Numbered from the stretch's first letter, positions 35,401 through 47,840 are shown. The stretch: DNA of 64,000 nucleotides from Limonium bicolor (GCA_023374045.1 CM041777.1:109147588-109211587); one strand, 5' to 3'. Notes: generated from the letters alone by a model not told the origin. Made by a program: numbers and translations.

Positions 35401-37830
35401 GAAGCCCCTATTTCCCCGCCCCTTATGCAAATTAAATTAAAAATAAGACATGTGTAACAACTCCTTCAGGGTCACAATATAGAATAACTCCACCACTCCC
35501 CGAGTTTGCTCGCTACATTGTTTTTCCCGGTTTTTTCACCCAACCTATTAATCTGCTCTCATACTTTTCCAAGATGCCTTTTTGTACGACAACCTCATTA
35601 AAAACTTTTTCCCTAGACTATCATGCTAGGATATCCGGCTCCAAATTTTTAGAGATGTTACTTGTGTCCTAGGCATCGAGTTATGGAACCACACTTTTTG
35701 TGGATACTACGTACACACCCTTCAAAGCTTCTTTACCAATGGTAGTAATCTTGTTAAGCACCTTACCATAATCCCAAAAGTTCCTTGCCTATGGTGATTT
35801 AGCGTGTTTGAATATTGTCACGGCCTTTACTTGACCTAGAATCCGGTCCTTTCTTAAGTCCAACACTTCTTACTATGTTAGTGTCCCTGAGAGTTTGACC
35901 TCGTAGAGGTATGGCCTAGAACTCCCACAACTTGACTTGAGATACTCCCTTAGTTATCAATCCTTACTTATGTGATCTTAAGTGATGACCTAACCATATA
36001 GGCCTTTTGAGTGACCTTTATATAAGCAATTGTTTCATATACTCATGATTACACTTTAATACACCCTAAGGAGCTTATTACACATTTTGTTGTGTCTTCT
36101 TCCCTTAAGCGACTCTAATGTTATCAATAGCATCTGGGAGTTGTGGTAGATGCTTATGCCTATTCTTCTAACAATTGTTTGATTAAAGAGATCATCAAAT
36201 GTTCCTATCATTTTCACACTAATGGGTTGCTTTTGCAAACATAAGACACTATTTTGAAACGATAAATGTTATGTAGGTTGTGGGAGGAGTTGTCACATGG
36301 TTTTTCTTAATTAGTTTAACAATATGTTTATGTATCAATCTTAATATAATCTACAAGTCTTTCTTGTATAAAGATGATTTATCAAGTGTCTGCTAGTGTT
36401 AATTCTCAAGAAACAAAATATACTATCTAAGAAGATTATACAACAACTCTTCACCACGGCCACAGTGGACCAAGCTGTGAAAAGAAACAAGCAATATCTT
36501 AACTATATAGATGTCAATTTTAGTGGTTGCGTTTAGTTTTTCGAGCATTGTAAATTAAGTGTTGATGGTTTAGGAATTTTTGTTATGTATGTTCATATCT
36601 GTTTGGTTTCTTGTCTCTAATGTTAAATCTATTTTACTAACTCCAAAGACTCACATATAATCTTAATGAAATAACCAACATTTTTGTGGACATAAAAAAG
36701 TATAGAAGCTCAATTAACCGTAGAAGCAAACAAACATGCATCAACACAAGAATAACATTTCGCCAACAATATCATTGGATTATTCATGATGGATTTAAGT
36801 GCAAACCCAACAAGCCTTTATACAATAAAGCACCATGTTTCTGACAATCTAGTCACCCACTCAATTAACAAACACAATCGAGATAGGATCTTTTATCTTC
36901 ATTTAATTCGACAAGCTCTCAATTAAATGGTTAAGTATCAAGAACATGATCACTAATCGATTTTATTACCTATTGAAATGCCCCCAAAAAATATATGGAC
37001 CGACACCATACTAGTATTTTGAGCATTCCTTGTTGCCTGCAATTGTGAATATGGTATTTAGTTGCATTCACAATTACTAACCAAATGTGATGCTTGGATT
37101 GCAATTTTTTTTAGTTGCATCAACTTGCAATGTAGTCGCATGAAGATTGTTCAAGTCTTGCTTTAACTTATGTTTTGCAGTATGTACTTTGTCCAATTCT
37201 TGATGTTGACTTTTTTTTAGGTGAATGTATAGCCTTTTTAGAGGAAGCTAAATGTGCATATTTAGTGGAACAAAAGACTTAAATATTTTGGTTGACCTCA
37301 CTTGAAACGATCGCGTCACTCTAGTTAATGTTGTATCAAATGAAACACTTATGTTAATTTTGTTTGAAACGATTCATTGCAACTTGTCTATGATTTGTTC
37401 ACAAGTGGGGTCATTTATGTAGGCCTAGTGTACACACATATCATATGTAATATTTGTTACACTTGTAAGTGTATTTTGAAAAATGTGAAAGATACTATGT
37501 GTACACTAATATTTATGGATAATAAATATAGTGTAGAGAATTCTCATGGTCATACTTAAAAGTGTAGAATAGATCATCTTAATACTGTAGTTTGCATTTT
37601 TTTTTAGTAGTGCATATGCCAATTCTAGCGCCAACAAATGTGAACTAGTTGTTCTACAAATTTGTAAATATTTGGTTCTGATCATTTCCATGCATGTATA
37701 ACATTAAGTTGATCTTATGTGTTCATGATTTAAAACTACAAAAGTGCAAAACCACTGTATAAACACTATGATGTCTTCCTTTTCAATTAAAGTAATACGT
37801 GTAATACAAGAACTAGAAAATTATAAGATA
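35401..37830. other. AT-rich DNA without recognised genes
   Basis: No coding domain is seen on either strand. The GC-richer first part (35401-36050) could be an LTR fragment, but I see no primer site or terminal pair to prove it. Confidence 0.5.
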
Positions 37831-38239
37831 TACTACAAGAAAACAATGAAATTTCGACGCAAAAAATGACATTTCAACGCAAGTGTTGCATCAAAAATTA
37901 CAATATCCACGCGCCACACTCACGTCGTCTAGTTGACCGTCAAAAACATTTCGACGCAATTGACTTGTTTATTTCGACGCACTAAATTGCGTCGTTACAT
38001 ATTTCGACACAATAGTTGCGCAGAAATACATTAAACTTACGTCAAAATTTTTTGTTTTCCATTTTAAAAAAAAAAACAAAAATGAAAGCATCTATTGAGA
38101 ATGGTCAATACTGGTACGGTACTGTAATATATGTAGAATTATATCCAATCCAAAATGCATTACAATATCTATTTAGGCAGTATCCAAAATCTAGATTACA
38201 AAATCCTAATCAAAATCTGCATTATAACAACCATTATTC

Positions 38240-38376
38240 CACACCCAAAATTGCAGTTTTTTCACTGCTTTCCACACTTAAAATTGCATTTTTTTTCACA
38301 CTGCTTTCCACACCTAAAATTGCAGTTTTTTCACATTGCTTCCCACACCCAAAATGGCAGTTTTTCACACTGCTTC
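38240..38376. repeat. 36-bp tandem repeat inside CACTA-1
   Basis: Units of the form TTTTTCACACTGCTTCCACACCTAAAATTGCA are repeated about four times with small length changes. Confidence 0.85.
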
Positions 38377-38479
38377 CAGTTTTTTCTTTCACATATGATC
38401 GAGCAGCTTCCTGCATTGAAAATGATGAGTTAAACAAGGATGAATAACAATAAAACATATAAGATTGATTAAATTAAAA

Positions 38480-39578
38480 TTCACCTTAATACAAATACTC
38501 ACAATATAATCAGAAGAGTTTTTGTCAAAATAGGAGCCATCCTGTCTCCGATGACACAATTCGAAGAACTCAATTTCACCCAGTTCTCTATGATGTACTT
38601 GCACCAAACAATCAATTAACATAATAGTTAGTTCACCACATTAATATATAGTGCCAGTCTTATGTGAATTAATAAATAAAATTTCTATTAAAGTTGTCTC
38701 ACAAATTCATCTCTAACTCGAGCAAAACTCTTCGCCCCTGTAATGTGCACGTGCATCTTAGCAGCACGCGACAGTTTTGCCTCCTCGGATTTTTTCAAAA
38801 AACAGAAAAAAAAATACAAGTGTCAAAAGCAAGTAAATTCAATTATCAATACCCGAATATATCTGAGGAGGTGTTGTATTTTAGTTTCTTCAATGTCATC
38901 CCAACACTTATACTTCAGCCCAATCATGTTCTCTTTCTTAACACTCTCCCCAAGATACTTACCAAGTACAAGACTACCTCTCCTTATCAGCTGGCCAAAC
39001 TTGTTCAACTCCACTTTAATCTTCGAGTCAGGAGGAAGATCAAATACATCTTTTGGTGTGAAATTCCCTTTTCTCATCTCTAAAACACCTTGTGCATCTA
39101 CAACAATGTTTAACAAAACATTTACACCACATATATTTGACAAATTATTTTATGGACTCAAGTTGAAATCATTCTGAAACAATTGAAGTCAACTGAAGTC
39201 TTGAATCTGTGGTGAACGCAGCAATAGAAAAGATTAAACAAATCTGTTGTGACAAATTAATTCAGTTAGGCTCATCTATAAAACTCAACAATTCAATAAA
39301 TGTTTATTAATAAAAGAAGATCTTAAAGATTAGTAGACAAGCAACATACAAGAGAAAGTAAATTATAGTAATGATTCTTAATATGCAGATTACATACCAA
39401 TTATTTCAAATGGTAAATCTTTGGTTTTTTTTGTAGTGGTTGAGGAGTCACCAATTTCAGAGGTGTCATTGAGTTCATCCTCTAATATCATCTCCTCATC
39501 TAATGGCTCGGGGAGTTGTTGCGACTCATGCTCAGTATGAGAAATTTCTGCATCCATCGAGAGTGCATCTGAAGACAA
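38480..39578 (-). CDS. Transposase_24-type (Ptta/En-Spm) protein of CACTA-1, C-terminal exons
   Basis: Minus-strand exons. The first (39578-39398) starts MSSDALSMDAE, is acidic and ends at a GTATGTA donor. It joins in phase to 39097-38853 (DAQGVLEMRKGNF, NKFGQLIRRG, LGKYLGE), which ends at a GTATTG donor. The next pieces read AKSFARVRDEFV (about 38705-38790) and FFELCHRRQDGSYFD (about 38545-38590). The order, ending with the S-F-A-R block and an H-(K/R)-x-x-D-G block, is that of the plant Ptta/En/Spm transposase family (TNP1-like DNA-binding partner). Upstream exons on the same strand, such as an acidic stretch at about 41295-41420, may belong to it. The last two exon boundaries are approximate. 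Confidence 0.68.
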
Positions 39579-40138
39579 CTGGTTGTCATTCTGTGGTACT
39601 TAGATATCAGGCTTGCAGCTCTGCTTGAATGGAGTATTCTGTATACACTTTGAAAGGATAAGGATGGGTTTCTGCAATTACTAGCCAGAATGACTGGGGC
39701 TTAGATATCATTGTTGTTATGGAGCATGAAAATTACTAGCCACAACCCAACAGACAAATCACAATTTGTATGAATACAACAGTGAAAACAAAGGATCACA
39801 GGAATGAAATGATCAAAATTAACTCTTCATAATGGTAGTGTCATCCAGAATACTTTTTTACACCAACAACAGACTATGAGATAGTACGATCAAAATTGCC
39901 CTCTAACAACACAGGTGCACATGACAGTTACACCACACAGACAACTATCATTTTAACAGTCTTAAGACTAGACCTAAAGTCATATAAAACAACAATCTCA
40001 AATCAGTGTTGTGTTTAGATGAAACAACTGTACAATTTGCTTGTTCCTTTTGTTATTCAGCAATCTCAAATCAATGATAAATTCCACCACAGATCATCAC
40101 AGGTGGACTGCAACACAAAACTCAAGATCACCACAGAT

Positions 40139-40300
40139 CTAGACCATGTATTTCAAAGACACAAAACTCATTGCAACTAAGTAGTTGACCACTTCCATCT
40201 TGTTATCAGTTAGAACAGCATCAACTGCCAACTGTGCACCTTTTGCACGCCCAGCTCCAGCTCGTTAGAAACTCGAGTACTGCGAGTTTAGCATATCGAA
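40139..40300 (-). pseudogene. Exon-like fragment in CACTA-1 (unrecognised)
   Basis: The minus strand reads an open stretch AGAGRAKGAQLAVDAVLTDN and further NYLVAMSFVSLKYMV to a stop at 40139. It looks like genuine protein sequence. It lies just downstream, on the same strand, of the CTP-synthase-like exon. I do not recognise the family. Confidence 0.4.
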
Positions 40301-40469
40301 TTAAAAAGTGATTTTGATAATTTCCATGTATCTTAGAATGAAATGTTCAAAACAAGTTCAGATAATTTCTCCAAGAAGAATATCATATCACTTCTCATCA
40401 AATAGATAACAAGTGGAAAGTTGGAGCTAAGTTTTCATCTGATTTAATGATGAAAGGTTAGATAAGTAC

Positions 40470-40567
40470 CTCTCCTCCATCGTCTAGAACAAAGACATCT
40501 CCGTGCTCAAAGGATGGCATAGTCCCCGTATCAGTATTCAAGTACGGATCTATTTTACACAGAATCA
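40470..40567 (-). pseudogene. Captured CTP synthase exon
   Basis: On the minus strand, after a TTTTTTTCCCAG acceptor, the exon reads [13 protein letters not shown], then [14 protein letters not shown]. It ends at a GTACTT donor. This is the N-terminal synthetase domain of CTP synthase (pyrimidine biosynthesis, UTP to CTP), a very highly conserved stretch. It is only 98 bp, and the neighbouring CTP synthase exons, including the usual N-terminal glycine-rich nucleotide loop, are not seen. It lies wholly inside CACTA-1, so capture of host DNA by the transposon is the simplest reading. Confidence 0.78.
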
Positions 40568-41089
40568 CTGGGAAAAAAAGAAGATGCTATTGATAAACTT
40601 CAACAGCTTCATTGAACTTCAAAAGAAATCACTATATGTAAACCCATTTTTCTAGCTAGGACCGCTCAACAGTAAAAAATATATAGAAAGGCAAACGAGC
40701 AGCAAACGAGCAGTAAAAATCACTATAACAAATGGCACAGATTATCTTTTTCAGCGATTGCAGCCGGTCAACACCAAAGATATATAGAAAGGCAAACGAG
40801 CAGCAAAAGTTTCAATAACTTGAAACATGGATGATCAGCTCACACAAGCAAAACTACTGCCCCAGCATCTTAAAAAAAAAGTAAAAACCCAATTTGAATC
40901 ATGCAAATTAATACGGAACTCAACGCATGCAGACTCCAGCTGGTCACCAGTAAAGTACCAGCTACCCAGCTTGGCAATTAGAACGACAATATATACATAT
41001 AGAATGAAGAACAAATAAGATACAGAATTACAAACAGCAGGGAAGTTCAAACCTACAGAACCTGAACACGGTGAACTTAGTAATTAAGA

Positions 41090-41200
41090 ATCTTGGAATT
41101 AACAAGCTGCTACTCACATGGTTCTTTAAACAGCAACTCAGCTGCAACCATAAATCCTAAAAGTTGCAGCCATTCTTCATAAATGCACCGACTTGAAGCT
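41090..41200 (-). other. Further exon-like stretch in CACTA-1
   Basis: The minus strand reads YEEWLQLLGFMVAAELLFKE, with a GTGAGT donor-like sequence after the next codons. It is possibly another exon of the transposon gene or another captured piece. The family is not recognised. Confidence 0.3.
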
Positions 41201-42509
41201 TTCCATTAAGCATTGCATGCATAACATCAAAATCTATAGTCTATCATCGCCTTACAATTTGAAATAAAAAAAAAATTCACTAGTATCTTGTTTCAAAATC
41301 TATAGTCTAATCATCATTTATACCTACATCATTAATCTCTACATCATTCCTACACAGCTCGATGGTATCATCAAATATGTTTGATTGAAACATATCTGGA
41401 AGACATTCAAACTCCATACTAGCAGAATTTGTAGTTAAGATAAATCATATTGCAACAAACAACTTTTCTAACAGCAGTAATACTAGTGCAAGTCAGATTT
41501 GGAGTTGCTAATCAAGTCACATATATGTTTTCATCGCTGAGAGGGAACACTATATGAGTTAGACAACAAAAGCTCTAGAAATTAATAGGGTACTTACTTG
41601 GCTAATAATCAATAAGATTGAATTAACACTATATGAGTTAAACATCTGTATATAAATATCTTCACAACTTTCAAGGAATGTTCAAACTTGATTCCCACAC
41701 TCCATCTCAATTACTTCCAGATATTTCTGTTGTTCCTTTTACGGATGTTTATCAATAAGATTAATTAACATTCCTAATCTGGATGAAGACAAAAGCATAG
41801 CCATATTTTTCGGGCGAGAATCCTATTAGGACTATTTCTAATGGTAAGAAAGTCAAGTGAAAACACATGATTAAACCTTGAGTTTGGGCACATTGCTATT
41901 CCCTTCCCTTTGTACATAAACAGAGAATGGCAGCAGTTAAGTAGTACTAGTACATTATACTTGTATAAGATTACTCTCCCCTGCTCTACAAACATGTACT
42001 GGTACTATCCCTCCTAATATATCTATTCAGAGAGAATATATTTGAAAGGGAACATCAATCAACAAAAACTAGTGTACCCAATTGCTCATACCAGGGCAAA
42101 TTGCATGACTCAGAATTTATCGGTTGTTCATGATTGGAGGTATAATCATTAGTCTCCTAACATTAGCGAGTGAAAAAGGATATTTCATGACACTACTCAA
42201 AAGAAGAATGATACATAAATGAAGAGTCAATGCTTGTACATTAAACCAACCAGATACACGCCAGTGTTCCCTCTTCATACGTCTCTGTCTCTGTACATAT
42301 ATCCTTCACCAAGCCAAGTAAGTACCCTACTAATCCTGTGCATATATTCTTACAATGGAGTAGCTTACCAGAGCACCAATACCCTTGTTCATTTGTCAGG
42401 CCATCGTTGTTCTAATTAATCACATCAGAACACTCTCATGTCTACCAGCACTCGCCAAACACCAGAGCACCAACTGGATCTGCCGCAATGGGGTTTTAAA
42501 TGAATAAGG

Positions 42510-42830
42510 ATCTGGAGGTACTTCTTGCAATGGAGTTTGAGAATCTAGGGTTGAAGAAATATAAATTACGGGATTTCGACAATGAAGTTTTAGATGCAGG
42601 AGGAGTTTCACACCGTGTACTTCTCACAATGGAGTTTCAGAATCTGGGGTTGAAGAAATAGAAATTCACGGGATTTTGGCAATGAAGTTTCAGATGCAGT
42701 GGAGTTTCACACCGTGTACTTCTCGCAATGGAGTTTCAGAATCTGGGTTGAAGAAATAAAAATTCACGGGATTTCGGCAATGAGGTTTCAGATGCAGTGG
42801 AGTTTCACCACCGAGTATTTCTCGAGAAAC
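42510..42830. repeat. 99-bp tandem repeat, 3 copies, near the right end of CACTA-1
   Basis: Each unit contains TACTTCT(C/T)GCAATGGAGTTT, GAATCT, GGGTTGAAGAAAT, CACGGGATTT and AATGAAGTTTCAGATGCAG. Starts are near 42518, 42617 and 42716. It may be a subterminal or promoter array of the element. Confidence 0.88.
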
Positions 42831-43019
42831 AACATTTGAAAGAAGCAAGATCAGAAAAGTGATAAATGGAAAAAGAAAAAAAAAACGATGATGCATCAAA
42901 AACATCTCTTATCTTCGGCGTTAGTCTAATTGCGTAGTTAATGGTTTCCTAAATTTCAACGACTTATCGGCTTGCGTCGAAATAGTCCGTTTAAAAAATG
43001 TTACTATTTTTTTGTAGTA

Positions 43020-43117
43020 TATATATACCTGCGAGGCACTATGCCGCCGGTCTTTTCTTCAGTGCCTCCTTTCTATGCAAACTTTGACTCTACTTTGATA
43101 TGGATTGAGCTGGGTCC
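43020..43117. other. Short sliver between the two CACTA elements
   Basis: About 100 bases, starting with a TA repeat, that belong to neither element. Nothing is recognised in it. Confidence 0.5.
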
Positions 43118-43427
43118 ACTAGTGCATAAAAGGTTTAATATCACGGCTATTTTGTTTAAATTCACAGTTTATAACTGAGGTATATGCTTACGTCGTATAT
43201 TATAAAATGACTATAAATGAGAAAAAACCACGGTTGGTTGAAACTGTCGTTTAAGCCCTTTTCTCCCACGGGAATTCATTGACTTTATACGACGGCTAGG
43301 AGTCTGAACCGTGGTATAAAGTGCCTTTTATACGACGGTTTTAAGTAAAACCGTGGTATAAAGTCGATAAATAAACGACGGTTTTTCAGTAAACCGTGGT
43401 TTATAGTCTCGCGCCACAAAATTTTAA

Positions 43428-43837
43428 GGGAAAATTCATGATATACCCCTGTTTTCTTTCGTAATTCACAATATACCCCTGTGATTTTCGTAATTCAACT
43501 TTAAACATGCTTAAATGTTGTCCAAAATTGATGAAACTTTACATGTTCGATGCTAAAGTATTATATTTGGGTCCAATATCAAATTTGAAACTTTTTAAGC
43601 TCACATGTGACCTGTGGGACCCAATGAATATGTGACTGTTCATTGGGTCCCACAGGTCACATGTGAGCTTAAAAAACTTCAAATTGATATTGGACCAAAA
43701 TATACACTTTAGCATCGTCCATGTAAAGTTTCATCAATTTTGGACAACATTTAAGCATGTTTAAAGTTAAATTACTAAAATCACAGGGGTATATTATGAA
43801 TTACGAAAGAAAACAGGGGTATCTCGTGAATTTTCCC
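43428..43837. mobile_element. 410-bp hairpin MITE, TSD AAATTTTAA
   Basis: Begins GGGAAAATTCATGATATACCCCTG and ends with its near-perfect reverse complement. The complementarity extends through nearly the whole element (for example GGGTCCCACAGGTCACATGT in the right arm and its complement in the left), leaving only a short loop near 43625. It is flanked by a 9-bp duplication AAATTTTAA (43419-43427 and 43838-43846). A 9-bp TSD suggests Mutator-type mobilisation. It is inserted in the subterminal region of CACTA-2. Confidence 0.9.
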
Positions 43838-44220
43838 AAATTTTAAACCACGGTTATTGAGTGAACCGTGGTTTTTTTATAAAAAAATAGTTTTTTTTTG
43901 TTTTTTTAGCCTCTACCATGTGTTTTCAAACACAACCCAATACAATCACTTATACCTGTACAGAGCATCCAACTGGTATTGCCCTTTGGCAACCAACACA
44001 CTACATGCACAACTAGCAAAACAAGTTGCTAGTTTGTTTCAACAAAAATTGCAACAAACCCATTCAAACTTTTCAAAATAAGGGAGAGTTGCACTTTACA
44101 AAACTTTTAAAGTGTACTTTGTTTTAGCATAAACAAAATGAAGTCTAACTACACTAGGAGAAGATCTAAGAAACACTTAAGTAATTTTTACACCAATATT
44201 GCGATATATGATCTCTTACA

Positions 44221-45250
44221 AAGTCCAGGTCCGCTTTGGCATAAGTGGCCCGTGCTTGTCTGAAAAACGAAAGGATATGTCCATAAAAAGAAACTAATCA
44301 TCATTAGTACACATAATTTATTAACACAATAATTTTAACTACAACTTGGATTGGTATCGATTACCTTGTCATCATTATCAAGAGTGTCAATATTTGTAGC
44401 AATCTCAAGCATGTACCGCATCACATAATAGCCACATCTCCAAGAATCAGGCTGTTTAGGACACTGTCATCACAAATTCATGGATTACCAACATTTTAGA
44501 CAGAGCAAGAAATTAAACGTTACTTTAATACAAACATGTTTAAAATGATTACTTACCGGTATGTAATAGAAGTTCATGATGGAGAATGGTCTACCCATGT
44601 CACTTAAACCAATCTTATGACCACTGCATAATAATATAGCATTAAAAATGAAGCAATTTATTAGATGCCAATAATCCAGGGCAACCTTAAAACAAATGAA
44701 AATGCATGAAAATTTTAAAGACTCACTTCTTCATCAATTTCTCTATAGCGATCTCTCGATGATCATCGGCGCCTAACGGGTCTAGTATCAACAAGCATGA
44801 GGTGTCGATACACAACACCATCAACATCTAATGATTGCTACCTCAAGTAAACAAACAATGTGTTGTAGAACATATTTAATTTCCTTAAATCACATAAATA
44901 TATAATTAAGAAGCAAAAAAGTCCAATTATTGTATACTTACATTTGATGATATAGGATTATCAAAAATTTGCTTCGTCTTCGCACCGCAGCATAAAATCC
45001 ACGACTCATGTGCTATGTACATTGTGAATCATCCAATGCGGCCTGACTTGCTGACATCATTTGCGGACACAAGAATGTGATGGCAGATAATTTGTCTTGC
45101 CCTTGCAGTCTAGCAGCCAAACACCTGAGCAACATTTTTTAAACATATATGTTAAATAGCTATAAAAATGAAAGATAATTTAATAATTTAAAAGACACTT
45201 ACACACAATAGGCCTGAATCACAGCAATGTTGAGCAGGTCTCCCATCAAC
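44221..45250 (-). CDS. Ulp1-like C48 cysteine protease region of CACTA-2
   Basis: On the minus strand, the exon near 45250-45180 reads TFSDVKELLMGDLLNIAVIQ and AYCV, the usual start of the plant transposon Ulp1 domain. Further exons (about 44990-44700) carry the middle of the domain, with MLVDTR close to a stop. At 44580-44390 comes NFYYIPCPKQPDSWRCGYYV, then MRYMLEIATNIDTLDND. The C in SWRCGYYVMRY is the catalytic cysteine position. Ulp1 enzymes cleave SUMO-type conjugates; the role in transposons is unknown. Some exon joins are uncertain, and a few stops near 44800 and 45360 suggest decay. Confidence 0.68.
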
Positions 45251-45639
45251 AATTCCTTAACATCGCTGAAGGTGATCATCAAATCCATGGGCTCATTAGT
45301 GTGGAAAATATGCATCGGCACTCTCATGTTGAAGTTGGTAACACTCTGCTCCCTTTGTCATAATAAAGTCGTACAACATCTTTTGTCTTGCTGTCAACTT
45401 CTTGATAAACTTGGCTGTAGAATGGGGGGTCTCCTGGGAGTCAGATCGAAAGGCTTCGCCACTTCCTTTCTCACACTCCGACTCTCCTCAGCTGATTTCC
45501 TTACTTCCTTTCTCACACTCTAACTCTCCTTAGGTGATTTCACCACTTCCTTCCCCGTATCCACTCTCCTCTTCTTAACCGGTCTTTCCTTAACAATCTA
45601 ATATATAGTGTATAAATTAAAAAAAAACATAAAAGTCAA

Positions 45640-47430
45640 CAATCGAGTTAAAAAATAAACATTGAAGCATATAAATAGTTTACCTCGTCACTGACATCAA
45701 TGAGAGAATACGGCCATGGAACACCTGAAGATTTTGTGTCGATTAATTTGCTCCACTCATTCCACTCCAATGGAAGCGGAGATTCCTCATGGCCATGCAC
45801 AATGTCGTCTACGGACACACGAGCGTGGAGAGGTGGGATGTGCTTGAAATGTACTAGAGTGTTCGGTCCGGTCTGCATAACCCGACCGAATGCAACATGC
45901 ACAGTCCCACCATCCAACACTTGAAATAGATGGCATGATTTAGACGCCTACATCAACTCACAACAGTAAGCCAGCTAGTAAAATTATATTTTTTAAAGTA
46001 ATGTTAAAATAACTAAGGTGGAAAGAAAAAACAAACCTGAAGGTTTCCATAGGGGAATGTGTCGCTTGTAGAAGTAGAGGGTGCAGAAGTACTATGGGTC
46101 TGTGTAGGAGCAGGGACCAGTGCAGTAGTAGCAGGGGTCGGTGTAGGATCGAGCATCGGAGTATCTAGCATCGCGGTAGGACCAGGTGTCGGTGTAGGAT
46201 CTGACGTCGGTGTAGGAGTAGGTGTCGGTGTAGGAGCAGGCCTCTGGCCCAATACTAAAGCCTCAAGTCTTCGTAGGCGGTCCTCGTAGACTCGTCGCTC
46301 CTCAGCTAAACGTCGTTCCACCTCTTGGTGTACTACCTCCTGCACCCGTGCCTCCACCATTTTCTGTATGATTTCAGCATGTGGTCTTGCTCGAGACGAA
46401 TGAAACACGTCTCTTTGGTGAACTTCCCCTCCTAGCCCCCGCACTCGCCCTGGATGATCCTTTTGCCCAAGGGCCTTGTTCAGTGGATCATCCTAAGTCA
46501 AAGGGGTCGGAACTATCTCCCATCGCTCAGTAGATCCAAACTATTTTAAATTACAAAAATATTAGAAATGAAATTACTAATTAGTAAACAACAACTTTTA
46601 AAAATAAATACTTACAATTTTTGAAGCCAACTCAGCAGTCTCACTCTGCGGGAACACATACACTCCCTCGGCATTTTTCTTCATCCGGCCCAACATGTAT
46701 GTCTACACCCTACATGCTTCTTTAACATTCTCAATAACTGATTGAGTGTCGTCTTCATTAACTTTCGTCAGCAATCCCTCGCTCTTCCACTCTCCAAGCG
46801 CCCCGTATAGCCAACTCGTCCCATGTAGTGCTTATATATATATTCTTCGCCTGGTTACGTCTTGCTTGTTCTTGACATCTCTGGTACAATATTTGTATAT
46901 TTGTAAGTTATTCATAAAAATAAAAATATTTGTTAAATTTGTTCATTAAATAATTAAGAATAAACAATTGTAAAAGTACCTTAAACTCTTCAGTCTGGTG
47001 ACGGTCGAAGAATATCTTCCAGTCCTCCTTCGTGATCATACCATCATATACCACCCACAACGATAACTTTTTGGAGCCCGGTTTCCTAATCCAACCATCC
47101 TCCAATCGGTGCTTGAACTGCCTTAGAGATGTCGCTAGAAGTGACATAATCCTAGTCCAAAGGTCATCCGCGACTTTGTACCGATTTTGCACCATCTGCC
47201 ACATGATGTCTTTGTCTGCCTTTTCTTGCTCATTCCAATCCTTACTAATAGAGCAGTGAGATTTTACCATCAATCCCAAGTAAGAAGCAAATTGATGCTT
47301 CGACCCACCAGAATGTCAGAGATACTTGTCCCGGACTAAATCAATGGGAGAATCCTTCTTCACCTTCAAACCACGGGTCGGTCCACGTCCCTTTGGGGGG
47401 TTTTGCGAAGTAGATGCAGCTGGTGGTTCT
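45640..47430 (-). CDS. TNP1-like (Transposase_24) protein of CACTA-2, truncated by an insertion
   Basis: Minus-strand exons in order. 47430-47290: PPKGRGPTRGLKVKKDSP, the usual RGPTRG start. 47279-46980: FASYLGLMVKSHCSIS-type block, DWNEQEKADKDIMWQMVQNR and KEDWKIFFDRHQ. 46880-46620: NQAK, GYTGRLESG and MLGRMKKNAEGVYVF. 46444-46013: a coiled-coil-like QEVERRLAEERRVYEDRLR, then a Thr-Pro dipeptide run. 45920-45648: TVHVAFGRVMQTG and SVDDIVHGHEE. The layout matches En/Spm-type proteins of plants that continue into a Ulp1 domain. The N-terminus is cut off where the Ty3/gypsy LTR begins at 47431. Exon limits are approximate. Confidence 0.7.
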
Positions 47431-47840
47431 TCTAACACCCCAACCAGAAACCCAATAAAAATAGCAGAATAAAGTCCCAAAACACACGGCGGAAATTATT
47501 ACAAACGGTTGGTGCTACAACGCCACTAGTCACCCACGTGACTAGCAAGACTAAATTCCCAAATACAAATCCAAATGTTACGGTTTGAGTCCTGAATACA
47601 CACCGCTTATTTAAAACTCCAAAGCTACAAACAACAGTAGATAAACTAAACAAACTGAAGTAGTCTCATATCCTGATCTCTACCCCACCGACACTCGGTC
47701 GGGTAATCACCTCCTTCTTCAGGTACCTGAAAAACATAGCCATCGAAATGGCTCAGCAAATAATGCTGGTATGAACCCGTGCAGCCCATAAGTTAGCGGG
47801 CCACACACAACTACTTGGTCGTATACATGCGGTTCATTAT

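Larger units (their letters stand above)
37831..43019 (-). mobile_element. CACTA/En-Spm-like element 1
   Basis: The left end reads TACTACAAGAAAACAATG and the right end, inverted, TACTACAAAAAAATAGTA. Both are close to the plant CACTA terminus CACTACAAGAAAA. Subterminal words TTTCGACGCAA and TTGCGTCGAAAT recur in both orientations near both ends (37850-38045, 42915-42985), as CACTA elements show. The flanks are TA-rich, so the 3-bp TSD cannot be fixed. It carries an antisense Transposase_24-type gene and a captured exon of CTP synthase. Confidence 0.75.
43118..47430 (-). mobile_element. CACTA/En-Spm element 2, left part (continues beyond nested insertions)
   Basis: The left end reads CACTAGTGCATAAAAGG. 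It is followed by subterminal repeats ACCGTGGTATAAAGT and ACTTTATACGACGGT in both orientations (43190-43420 and 43847-43875), a CACTA hallmark. The antisense coding region (TNP1-like plus Ulp1) runs to 47430, where a Ty3/gypsy LTR starts in the middle of an exon. The other terminus would lie right of the window. Confidence 0.75.

Noticed and set aside
46059..46289. Plus-strand Gly/Val-rich open frame
   Set aside because: It is the antisense reading of the Thr-Pro repeat in the minus-strand TNP1-like protein.
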